From JBQTII01 sp052387905 (GTDB lineage Bacteria > Actinomycetota > Actinomycetes > Sporichthyales > Sporichthyaceae), in assembly GCA_052387905.1 (NCBI GenBank), contig JBQTIR010000046.1, positions 1-6,989 on the forward strand: 6,989 nt of DNA, in the 5' to 3' direction. Positions 1 through 5,175 of this stretch are shown piece by piece. Position 1 is the first letter of the stretch. Each line of letters starts with the position of its first letter. A program made the translations under genes and the position numbers. The notes below the pieces were generated by a model. It ran no database searches, had not been told where the DNA came from, and saw only the letters and a program-made list of their open reading frames with translations.

Positions 1-20
1 TCTCCTACAACATCGTCTGA
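1..20 (+). CDS. 3' end of a type A collagen-like protein gene (partial)
   Basis: The first 20 bases read as five codons ending in S-Y-N-I-V followed by TGA. This is the C-terminus of type A and B chains here (A2 and B2 end identically). It is followed by the standard 15-nt linker and then a type B gene. In cassettes 2 and 3 the gene before B is always type A, so this is most likely the A gene of cassette 1, with its body upstream of the window. Only the extreme C-terminus is visible; the type assignment rests on gene order. Confidence 0.8.
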
Positions 21-35
21 CGGAAGGAAGTTGAC

Positions 36-704
36 ATGCGCTCCCACACGTTCATGCGCACTGCCGGCGTCCTCGGCGCCGCCACCGTCATCGGTGTAGC
101 CGGGATCCAGGTCGCCACCGCCAGCCCGTCCGGTGACTCGGCGGCCAGCGGTTACAGCGAGGTCTCGAAGGACTCGGCCGCAGCCAAGCCCCGCGGCAAG
201 CGTGGCCCGACGGGCTTCAAGGGCGACACCGGTCCCCAGGGCCCCGTGGGTGCTCCGGGCACTCCGGGCGTCCAGGGCCCCCCTGGGCAGGTGGGTCCCC
301 CCGGGACTCCTGGCTCGTCTCTCGTGCAGGCAACCGCGGCCTTCGCTCCGATCACTGGCGGGGCGATCAGCGCCGGGAGTGCCCGTTCGGCGCTCAATGG
401 CTTCCTCCCCGAGGTCGCCATGTTCTCCCTGGCGCCGAGTGCCTTCACCGCGTCGGGCTTCCAAGTCGTGGACGGCAACACCATCGGGGGGTTCAAGTTC
501 CACCTGGCCACCCAGGCCGTGAACCCGATCACCGGTACGCCGGAGGGCCCGATCACCTCGATCACCTGTGAGGTGGCTCCGGGCGGGCGTTCCTGCACGG
601 CCCCGGGCAGCCTGGCCGTCCCGGCCGGCAACGCGTTCTGGTTCCAGCCGGCCGCCGGGTCGACCCTGCCCATCAACGGCACGATCTCCTACAACATCGT
701 CTGA
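36..704 (+). CDS. Secreted collagen-like protein, type B (B1)
   Basis: 222 aa. Residues 1-29 form a Sec signal peptide: basic R2/R8, hydrophobic core about 10-26, A-T-A before the predicted cut after A29. A Ser-rich linker (30-53) leads to 14 unbroken Gly-X-Y triplets (54-95), basic at the start (GKR) and proline-rich later, with a Lys-Gly-Asp step at K62/D64. Residues 96-135 are variable. The C-terminal head (about 136-222) is rich in short beta-like stretches and holds the only two cysteines of the mature chain, C178 and C187, probably a disulfide. Collagen repeats indicate a trimeric rod, presumably extracellular; the ligand is unknown. The ATG follows GGAAGGAAG at a 5-nt gap, 15 nt after the preceding stop, so it is co-transcribed. 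Compared with B2 and B3 it lacks one GPA triplet. Confidence 0.95.
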   Translation: MRSHTFMRTAGVLGAATVIGVAGIQVATASPSGDSAASGYSEVSKDSAAAKPRGKRGPTGFKGDTGPQGPVGAPGTPGVQGPPGQVGPPGTPGSSLVQATAAFAPITGGAISAGSARSALNGFLPEVAMFSLAPSAFTASGFQVVDGNTIGGFKFHLATQAVNPITGTPEGPITSITCEVAPGGRSCTAPGSLAVPAGNAFWFQPAAGSTLPINGTISYNIV

Positions 705-719
705 CGGAAGGAAGTTGAC

Positions 720-1391
720 ATGCGCTCCAACACGTTCATGCGCGCTGCCGGCGTCCTCGGCGCTGCCACCGTCATCGGGGTAGCCGGGATCCAGGTCGCC
801 ACCGCCAGCCCGTCGGGCGACTCGTCTACCTCCGGCTACAGCGAGGTGTCGAAGGACTCGGCCAAGGCCCACCTCAAGCGCGGCCCCCGCGGCTTCAGGG
901 GTGCCACAGGCGATGCGGGTCCTGCGGGTCCGGCAGGTCCTGCGGGTGCTGCGGGTCCTGCGGGTGTGCCGGGTGCTCCCGGTCCCAACGGGCCCTCCGG
1001 CACTACTCGCTTCACCGGGGTCGCGGTCTTCGCCGTTCCGGGCAACGCGATCGCCGCGGCGAATGGGTTCGGTGCGATCGGGGGCATCATCGATGGCGGA
1101 TTCCCCGAGTTCTCGATCGCGCCGAGAGCCTTCTCGTTCTCGGGTTTCCAGGTCACCAGCGACAACACGATCGCTGGCTTCAAGTACGTGCTGGCGACTC
1201 AGGGCGTCAACGCGATCAGCGGGGCACCGGAGGGCGCGATCACCTCGATCGAGTGTGAGGTCGCTCCGGGCGGGCGGGCCTGCACCTCGGCGGGCACCCT
1301 CGCCGTGCCGGCCGGGAACGCATTCTGGTTCCAGCCCCTGGCCGGCTCCAACCTGCCGGTGAGCGGCACCTACTCACTCTCCATCGCCTGA
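720..1391 (+). CDS. Secreted collagen-like protein, type C (C1)
   Basis: 223 aa, last gene of cassette 1, 15 nt after B1. Signal peptide 1-29, nearly identical to its neighbours (T9 is A here). The linker ends in the type C mark A-H-L-K-R. Fourteen Gly-X-Y triplets cover 55-96 (GPR GFR GAT GDA, then a GPA-rich run), one fewer than C2 and C3. Type C chains lack the Lys at triplet 3 but keep the Asp at triplet 4 (D65). The head differs from A/B: tyrosine-valine replaces phenylalanine-histidine before LATQ, IEC replaces ITC, and the chain ends in S-I-A rather than N-I-V. Cysteines are C179 and C188. It resembles C3 more than C2 in collagen and head sequence, and shares C3's downstream flank. Role inferred as one strand of a collagen trimer with unknown ligand. 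Confidence 0.95.
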   Translation: MRSNTFMRAAGVLGAATVIGVAGIQVATASPSGDSSTSGYSEVSKDSAKAHLKRGPRGFRGATGDAGPAGPAGPAGAAGPAGVPGAPGPNGPSGTTRFTGVAVFAVPGNAIAAANGFGAIGGIIDGGFPEFSIAPRAFSFSGFQVTSDNTIAGFKYVLATQGVNAISGAPEGAITSIECEVAPGGRACTSAGTLAVPAGNAFWFQPLAGSNLPVSGTYSLSIA

Positions 1392-1473
1392 GCAACGGGC
1401 CATGATGCGGCGCCCGCCACCACGGGGGCATCGCCACCGGGAAGGCCCTGCCCGACCGGTAAGACATTGCACC

Positions 1474-1516
1474 GCAGATCGTCCCGGCTCCCGCACCTGG
1501 GGCCGGGACGATCTGC
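1474..1516 (+). terminator. Transcription terminator-like hairpin after operon 1
   Basis: Perfect 15-bp inverted repeat: left arm GCAGATCGTCCCGGC at 1474-1488, right arm at 1502-1516, enclosing 13 nt. It lies 82 nt after the C1 stop and is present after every cassette. Only a short run of three T follows (1517-1519), so it is not a classic U-tract terminator. GC-rich hairpins without a long U tract are common at actinobacterial operon ends. It is nearly symmetric and could act on both strands. Its loop takes part in a second, overlapping pairing (1490-1499 with 1532-1541). Confidence 0.7.
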
Positions 1517-1756
1517 TTTGGCGGCCCTATGCAGGTGCGGGGCATCCGAGCAACCAAGAATCGAGGTCGGCCAGTTCGATGTTGCCAGTGGTTGTGGCGA
1601 AGGGGACCTGATACGCCATAAGGGTGAATCATGACGTTCTGTTTACTGTCTGACTCGTGCGCCTCAGCCGTCACTCGAGTGGATTCCTGTGGCAGATATG
1701 TCCCGATTTGTACGCCATCACCCCCCAGATGGATGCCCTGAATGGCGGATAGACGA

Positions 1757-1778
1757 CGCCGTCAAAGTCGTTACGGCG
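1757..1778. promoter_or_regulatory. Conserved inverted repeat upstream of the A1 promoter
   Basis: CGCCGT (1757-1762) and ACGGCG (1773-1778) flank a 10-nt centre. The repeat is unchanged in all three copies and always ends 26 nt before the -35 box. Position and two-fold symmetry fit a regulator binding site, probably an activator given that it lies upstream of -35. No family can be assigned from sequence. Confidence 0.4.
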
Positions 1779-1804
1779 CGTGAAGAACTGCCAGCTCCGG
1801 GTGA

Positions 1805-1833
1805 TTGCCACCCACCCTCCCGCTCCCTAGCTT
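1805..1833 (+). promoter_or_regulatory. Promoter of operon 2 (A1-B2-C2)
   Basis: TTGCCA (1805-1810), a 17-nt C-rich spacer, then TAGCTT (1828-1833). This fits the primary sigma factor pattern TTGnnn-N17-TAnnnT. The hexamers and spacer are identical in all three copies. Transcription should start near 1840, giving a leader of about 60 nt before the A1 start codon. Confidence 0.65.
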
Positions 1834-1840
1834 TTGCATC

Positions 1841-1895
1841 GGCGTGGTCAATCTTGGTCCGGCATTGAGCTGGAGTTGTCACGCCGGGGAGGAAG
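1841..1895 (+). promoter_or_regulatory. Structured 5' leader and ribosome binding site of A1
   Basis: The predicted 5' end of the mRNA begins with GGCGTG (1841-1846), which pairs with CACGCC (1880-1885). Nested inside is TCCGGC (1858-1863) pairing with GCTGGA (1869-1874, one G-U) around the loop ATTGA. The outer helix ends directly before the ribosome site GGGGAGGAAG (1886-1895), 5 nt from the ATG, leaving that site unpaired. A 5'-terminal stem-loop of this kind could stabilise the mRNA. Copy 2 (4420-4474) keeps both helices despite base changes. Confidence 0.5.
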
Positions 1896-1900
1896 TTGAC

Positions 1901-2581
1901 ATGCGCTCCAACAAGCTCCTGCGCACGGCAGGTGTCCTCGGCGCTGCCACCGTCATTGGCGTCGCCGGTATGCAGATCGCCACCGCCAGCCCGACCGCCG
2001 ACTCGTCGGCCAGCGGCTACAGCGAGGTCGCGAAGGACTCGACCAGCTCCGCAGCCGCCAACCGTGGCCCGCGTGGCAAGCGTGGTCCGAAGGGCTTCAC
2101 CGGTCCGGCGGGCCCGCAGGGTCCGGTGGGTAACCCGGGTGCTGCGGGTGTGGCGGGCCCCCCTGGGCAGGTGGGTCCGCCTGGGGCTCCCGGCTCGTCG
2201 CTCGTGATCGGAACGGCAATCGACCCTGTTGGTGGCGGGGCGATCAGCGCCGCGAGTGCCCGCCTGCCGCTCAATGGCGTCATCGGCCTGGGCACCGCGT
2301 TCTCGGTGACGCCGACGGCCTTCACCGCCTCGAACTTCAAGGTCGTCAACGGGATCGGTATCGCCGGCTTCAAGTTCCACCTGGCTACCCAGGCGCTCAA
2401 CCCGGTCTCCGGCGCGCCGGAAGGCCCGATCAGTTCGATCACCTGTGAGGTGGCTCCGGGCGGGCGTTCCTGCACGTCCGCTGCCAGCCTCGCGGTGCCG
2501 GCCGGTAACGCGTACTGGTTCCAGCCGGCCGCCGGCTCGACCCTGCCCGTCTCGGGCACCTTCTCCTACACCATCGTCTGA
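1901..2581 (+). CDS. Secreted collagen-like protein, type A (A1)
   Basis: 226 aa, first gene of operon 2. The ATG at 1901 is preferred over an in-frame TTG at 1805: it has GGAGGAAG 5 nt upstream, begins the same MRSN signal peptide as the other genes, and the longer frame would overlap the promoter. Signal peptide 1-29, with type A marks K5-L6-L7 and M24. Fifteen Gly-X-Y triplets span 56-100. Triplet 3 ends in K64 while triplet 4 carries F66, so Lys is present without the Asp seen in B and C. The variable segment is about 101-140. The head has C182 and C191 and ends T-I-V. Type A genes alone follow the long leader, so A is the promoter-proximal chain. Partner or ligand unknown; a collagen-trimer strand is inferred. 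Confidence 0.95.
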   Translation: MRSNKLLRTAGVLGAATVIGVAGMQIATASPTADSSASGYSEVAKDSTSSAAANRGPRGKRGPKGFTGPAGPQGPVGNPGAAGVAGPPGQVGPPGAPGSSLVIGTAIDPVGGGAISAASARLPLNGVIGLGTAFSVTPTAFTASNFKVVNGIGIAGFKFHLATQALNPVSGAPEGPISSITCEVAPGGRSCTSAASLAVPAGNAYWFQPAAGSTLPVSGTFSYTIV

Positions 2582-2596
2582 CGGAAGGAAGTTGAA

Positions 2597-3274
2597 ATGC
2601 GCTCCCACACGTTCATGCGCACTGCCGGCGTCCTCGGCGCTGCCACCGTCATCGGTGTAGCCGGGGTCCAGGTCGCCACCGCCAGCCCGTCGGGCGACTC
2701 GTCGTCGTCGGGGTACAGCGAGGTGTCGAAGGACTCCGCCACGGCCAAGCCGCGCGGCAAGCGCGGTCCGCGTGGTCCGAAGGGCGACACCGGCCCCGCA
2801 GGTCCGCAGGGTCCCGCGGGTGCGCCGGGTACTCCCGGCGTCCAGGGCCCCCCCGGGCAGGTCGGTCCCCCCGGACAGGCAGGTTCGTCCCTCGTTCGGG
2901 GCACCCCTGGCATCGTAGCCCTGACCGGCGGGGCGATCGACGCCGCAAGTGCCCGGTCGGCACTCGGTGGCTTTGTGACCAACAACCCGCTGTTCACGTA
3001 CGCGACGAATGCGTTCACGGCCTCGGGATTCCAGGTCGCCGACGGTGTCGGCATCAGTGGGTTCACCTACCACCTGGCCACCCAGGCCGTGAACCCGATC
3101 ACCGGCACGCCGGAGGGGCCGATCAGCTCGATCAAGTGCGAGGTGGCTCCGGGTGGGCGTTCCTGCACCGCCGCTGGCACCCTCGCGGTCCCGGCCGGTA
3201 ACGCGTACTGGTTCCAGCCTGCCACCGGCTCCACCCTGCCGATTTCGGGCACCTACTCCTACAACATCGTCTGA
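2597..3274 (+). CDS. Secreted collagen-like protein, type B (B2)
   Basis: 225 aa, second gene of operon 2, starting 15 nt after A1; this linker reads GTTGAA before the ATG where the others read GTTGAC. Signal peptide 1-29, linker with a run of four serines, then 15 Gly-X-Y triplets at 54-98. These match B3 in 14 of 15 triplets and include the Lys-Gly-Asp step (K62, D64). From residue 99 to about 137 it departs sharply from B1 and B3, then rejoins at the A-F-T-A-S-G-F stretch. Cysteines C181 and C190; ends Y-N-I-V. An exported strand of a collagen-like trimer with its own head surface is the best reading. Its 5' half is much closer to B3 than its 3' half, suggesting homogenisation of the rod and diversification of the head. 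Confidence 0.95.
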   Translation: MRSHTFMRTAGVLGAATVIGVAGVQVATASPSGDSSSSGYSEVSKDSATAKPRGKRGPRGPKGDTGPAGPQGPAGAPGTPGVQGPPGQVGPPGQAGSSLVRGTPGIVALTGGAIDAASARSALGGFVTNNPLFTYATNAFTASGFQVADGVGISGFTYHLATQAVNPITGTPEGPISSIKCEVAPGGRSCTAAGTLAVPAGNAYWFQPATGSTLPISGTYSYNIV

Positions 3275-3289
3275 CGGAAGGAAGTTGAC

Positions 3290-3970
3290 ATGCGGTCCAA
3301 CACGTTCATGCGCACTGCCGGCGTCCTCGGCGCTGCCACCGTCATCGGTGTAGCCGGGATCCAGGTCGCCACCGCCAGCCCGTCGGGCGACTCGTCTACC
3401 TCCGGCTACAGCGAGGTGTCGAAGGACTCGGCGAAGGCCCACAACAAGCGCGGCCCCCGCGGCCCCCGGGGCTTCACCGGGGACCAAGGGCCGCAAGGTC
3501 CCGCGGGTCCGGCAGGTCCGGCCGGTGCCGCCGGTGCTCCGGGCACACCCGGCACCCCGGGCCCCAACGGGCCCTCCGGTTCCTCTCGCCTCGGGTCGGT
3601 TGCCTTCGACCCTCTGGTCGGCGCGGCGATTGCCGCCGCAGATGGATTCATCCCGACCGGTGGCTTCATGCAGGACGCCTTCCACCGATTCGTGCTGGCG
3701 CCGAGCGCTCACACGCTGTCCAGTTTCCGGGTCACCAGTACCAACGCCATCGGCGGCTTCAAGTACGTGCTGGCCACCCAGGCCGTCAACGCGATCACCG
3801 GCGTTCCGGAGGGCGCGATCACCTCGATCGAGTGCGAGGTCGCTCCGGGCGGGCGGTCCTGCACCTCGGCGGGCACCCTCGCCGTCCCGGCTGGCAACGC
3901 GTTCTGGTTCCAGCCCCTGGCCGGCTCCACCCTGCCGCCGTCGGGAACTGTCACCTTCAACATCGCCTGA
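3290..3970 (+). CDS. Secreted collagen-like protein, type C (C2)
   Basis: 226 aa, last gene of operon 2, 15 nt after B2. Signal peptide 1-29 and linker almost identical to C1, ending A-H-N-K-R. Fifteen Gly-X-Y triplets at 55-99 begin GPR GPR GFT GDQ: T63 replaces Lys at triplet 3, and D65 is kept at triplet 4. This is the divergent C subtype. Its collagen start resembles type A (GPR GPR) rather than the GFR GAT of C1 and C3, and its variable segment (HRFVLAPSAH region) and 3' flank also differ from theirs. Head cysteines C182 and C191; ends F-N-I-A. Followed by the hairpin at 4054-4094. Function inferred as for the other chains; head specificity unknown. Confidence 0.95.
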   Translation: MRSNTFMRTAGVLGAATVIGVAGIQVATASPSGDSSTSGYSEVSKDSAKAHNKRGPRGPRGFTGDQGPQGPAGPAGPAGAAGAPGTPGTPGPNGPSGSSRLGSVAFDPLVGAAIAAADGFIPTGGFMQDAFHRFVLAPSAHTLSSFRVTSTNAIGGFKYVLATQAVNAITGVPEGAITSIECEVAPGGRSCTSAGTLAVPAGNAFWFQPLAGSTLPPSGTVTFNIA

Positions 3971-4053
3971 ACCCCTGGCGGTGATGTGATGTTCCCTCAC
4001 ATATGGGACGCCACCGGGCAGGCTCCGGTCTGACCGAGCAAGACAGCGCACCA

Positions 4054-4094
4054 CAGATCGTCCCGGCCCCGCACCTGGGGGCCGGGACGATCTG
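4054..4094 (+). terminator. Transcription terminator-like hairpin after operon 2
   Basis: The strongest of the three copies: a perfect 17-bp stem, 4054-4070 with 4078-4094, around a 7-nt loop (GCACCTG). No U tract follows (CGTTGCGG). It lies 83 nt after the C2 stop. The inner bases also belong to an overlapping alternative helix, 4067-4078 with 4109-4120 (12 bp, perfect). Confidence 0.7.
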
Positions 4095-4335
4095 CGTTGC
4101 GGTCCCATCCAGGTGCGGGGGCATCCGAGCAACCAAGAAGCCAGTTCGGTCAGTTCGATGTTGCCAGTGGTTGTGGTGAAGGGGACCTGATACGCCATAA
4201 GGGTGAATCATGACGTTCTATTTACGGTCTGACTCGTGCGTCTCAACCGTCACTCGCGTGGATTCCTGTGGCAGATATGTCCCGATTTGTACGCCCTTAC
4301 CCCCCAGATGGATGCCCTGAATGGCGGATGGACGG

Positions 4336-4357
4336 CGCCGTCAAAGTCGTTACGGCG
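4336..4357. promoter_or_regulatory. Conserved inverted repeat upstream of the A2 promoter
   Basis: Copy of the site at 1757-1778: CGCCGT and ACGGCG around the same 10-nt centre, again ending 26 nt before -35. Here the arms extend by one pair (GCGCCGT/ACGGCGC). Candidate regulator site; protein unknown. Confidence 0.4.
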
Positions 4358-4383
4358 CGTGAAGAACTCCCAGCGCCGGGTGA

Positions 4384-4412
4384 TTGCCACCCACCCTCCC
4401 GCTCCCTAGCTT
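4384..4412 (+). promoter_or_regulatory. Promoter of operon 3 (A2-B3-C3)
   Basis: TTGCCA (4384-4389), 17-nt spacer, TAGCTT (4407-4412), identical to the operon 2 promoter including the C-rich spacer. Sequence just after the -10 differs (TGCCATC for TTGCATC), so conservation drops downstream of the hexamers. Start expected near 4419-4420. Confidence 0.65.
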
Positions 4413-4419
4413 TGCCATC

Positions 4420-4474
4420 GGCGTCGCCAATCTTGGTCCAGCATTGAGCTGGAGTTGGCACGCCGGGGAGGAAG
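4420..4474 (+). promoter_or_regulatory. Structured 5' leader and ribosome binding site of A2
   Basis: GGCGT (4420-4424) pairs with ACGCC (4460-4464). After a bulged C, GCCAA (4426-4430) pairs with TTGGC (4455-4459). Nested inside, TCCAGC (4437-4442) pairs perfectly with GCTGGA (4448-4453) around ATTGA. Relative to copy 1, changes on both sides of the outer helix keep it paired, and the inner G-U becomes A-U. The ribosome site GGAGGAAG (4467-4474) follows, 5 nt before the ATG. Confidence 0.5.
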
Positions 4475-4479
4475 TTGAC

Positions 4480-5160
4480 ATGCGCTCCAACAAGCTCCTG
4501 CGTACGGCAGGTGTCCTCGGCGCTGCCACCGTGATTGGCGTCGCCGGTATGCAGATTGCCAACGCCAGCCCGAACGCCGACTCGTCGGCCAGCGGCTACA
4601 GCGAGGTCGCGACGGACTCCGCCACGACCGCCAAGCGCGGCCCCCGCGGCCCGCGCGGTTTCAAGGGCTTCACCGGTCCGGCGGGTCCGCAGGGTCCGGT
4701 GGGTAACCCGGGTGCTGCGGGTGTGGCGGGCCCCCCCGGGCAGGTCGGTACGCCTGGAAATCCTGGCTCGACAGTCGTGATCGGAACCACGGACGCCGAC
4801 ATCTTGGGAACGGCGATCTCCGCCGCGAACGCTTCTACGGCGCTCGGTGGCAATCTCTTCGGCGCCGGCAGTGGATCGTACGCGGAGGCCCCGACCGCCT
4901 TCACAGCCTCGGGTTTCAGGGTCATCAACAGCAGTGCCATCGCGGGCTTCAAGTTCCACCTGGCGACCCAGGCCGTCAACCCGATCACCGGCGCTCCGGA
5001 GGGCCCGATCACCTCGATCACCTGCGAGGTGCCTCCGGGCGGGCGGTCCTGCACGGCCCCGAGCAGCCTGGCCGTCCCGGCCGGCAACGCGTTCTGGTTC
5101 CAGCCTGCCGCCGGCTCGACCCTGCCCGTCTCGGGCACCTACTCCTACAACATCGTCTGA
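4480..5160 (+). CDS. Secreted collagen-like protein, type A (A2)
   Basis: 226 aa, first gene of operon 3. The start at 4480 is chosen by the ribosome site and by matching A1; an in-frame TTG at 4384 lies inside the promoter. Signal peptide 1-29 (A-N-A before the cut) with the type A marks K5-L6-L7 and M24. Fifteen Gly-X-Y triplets at 54-98 end in the type A pattern GNP GAA GVA GPP; K62 is at triplet 3 and F64 at triplet 4. The linker is two residues shorter than in A1, balanced by a longer variable segment (99 to about 140) rich in Gly, Ser and Ala. Head cysteines C182 and C191, with P-P replacing A-P in the loop between them; ends Y-N-I-V. Inferred exported collagen-trimer strand, ligand unknown. 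Confidence 0.95.
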   Translation: MRSNKLLRTAGVLGAATVIGVAGMQIANASPNADSSASGYSEVATDSATTAKRGPRGPRGFKGFTGPAGPQGPVGNPGAAGVAGPPGQVGTPGNPGSTVVIGTTDADILGTAISAANASTALGGNLFGAGSGSYAEAPTAFTASGFRVINSSAIAGFKFHLATQAVNPITGAPEGPITSITCEVPPGGRSCTAPSSLAVPAGNAFWFQPAAGSTLPVSGTYSYNIV

Positions 5161-5175
5161 CGGAAGGAAGTTGAC

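Larger units (their letters stand above)
1392..1900 (+). repeat. Inter-cassette regulatory region, copy 1
   Basis: A 509-nt non-coding stretch between C1 and A1, repeated at 3971-4479 (also 509 nt) and, cut by the window end, at 6541-6989. In order it holds a GC-rich flank directly after the C gene, a terminator-like hairpin (1474-1516) with an overlapping alternative hairpin (arm to 1541), a strongly conserved block (about 1570-1670), a less conserved patch (about 1671-1695), a second conserved block (about 1696-1833) containing an inverted repeat and the promoter, and a structured leader. I see no convincing gene in it on either strand. Confidence 0.85.
1392..3970 (+). repeat. Tandem cassette unit 2 (regulatory region + A1-B2-C2)
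   Basis: A 2579-bp unit, directly repeated by 3971-6540 (2570 bp) and partly by 1-1391 and 6541-6989. Gene order, the 15-nt linkers and the 509-nt leader region are kept between complete units. Divergence is concentrated in the segment after the collagen repeats and in the flank just after the C gene. The complete-unit lengths differ only by a multiple of three, from indels inside B genes. Confidence 0.9.
3971..4479 (+). repeat. Inter-cassette regulatory region, copy 2
   Basis: 509 nt without a gene, the second copy of the region at 1392-1900. The first 45 nt after C2 differ from copies 1 and 3 and contain a small hairpin (ATGTGA and TCACAT around 7 nt, 3984-4002). From about 4054 onward it aligns throughout: hairpin pair, conserved block (about 4150-4250), inverted repeat, promoter and leader. 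Confidence 0.85.

Noticed and set aside
666..683. LPINGT / LPVSGT-like stretch near the C-termini as a sortase signal
   Set aside because: The fourth residue is not Thr in the LPXTG sense, and only about six residues follow, with no hydrophobic segment or basic tail. It is part of the head's last strand.
1527..1619. Minus-strand mini-ORF beginning MAYQVPFATTTGN in the conserved block (30 codons; 21 codons at 6705-6770)
   Set aside because: The start and first 15 or so codons are similar in all three copies, but the surrounding DNA is just as conserved. The C-terminal end differs in every copy and there is no ribosome site. Better explained by conservation of the DNA itself.
1240..1674. Minus-strand frame beginning MTAEAHESDSKQN, also at 6625-6825
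   Set aside because: In copy 2 this frame is broken by a stop near its start, and it runs through the terminator hairpin into the antisense of the C gene.
1672..1681. Perfect palindrome CACTCGAGTG
   Set aside because: One mismatch in copy 2 and lost in copy 3, within the least conserved patch of the region; probably chance.
1805..1900. N-terminal extension of A1 from a TTG (and of A2 from 4384)
   Set aside because: The extension would put coding sequence over the promoter hexamers, lacks a ribosome site and would bury the signal peptide. The ATG at 1901 or 4480 has all the expected signals.
3985..4001. TGTGA-N7-TCACA resembling a CRP site
   Set aside because: The spacing is 7 rather than 6, it lies just after C2 and far from a promoter, and it is absent from the other two copies. 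More likely a small 3' hairpin.
1718..4198. 826-codon open frame on the minus strand
   Set aside because: It runs antisense through A1, B2, C2 and two regulatory regions. It exists because GC-rich Gly/Pro/Ala codons rarely give stops in that antisense frame. Its composition (Arg/Gly-rich, repetitive) is that of a shadow and it has no ribosome site.
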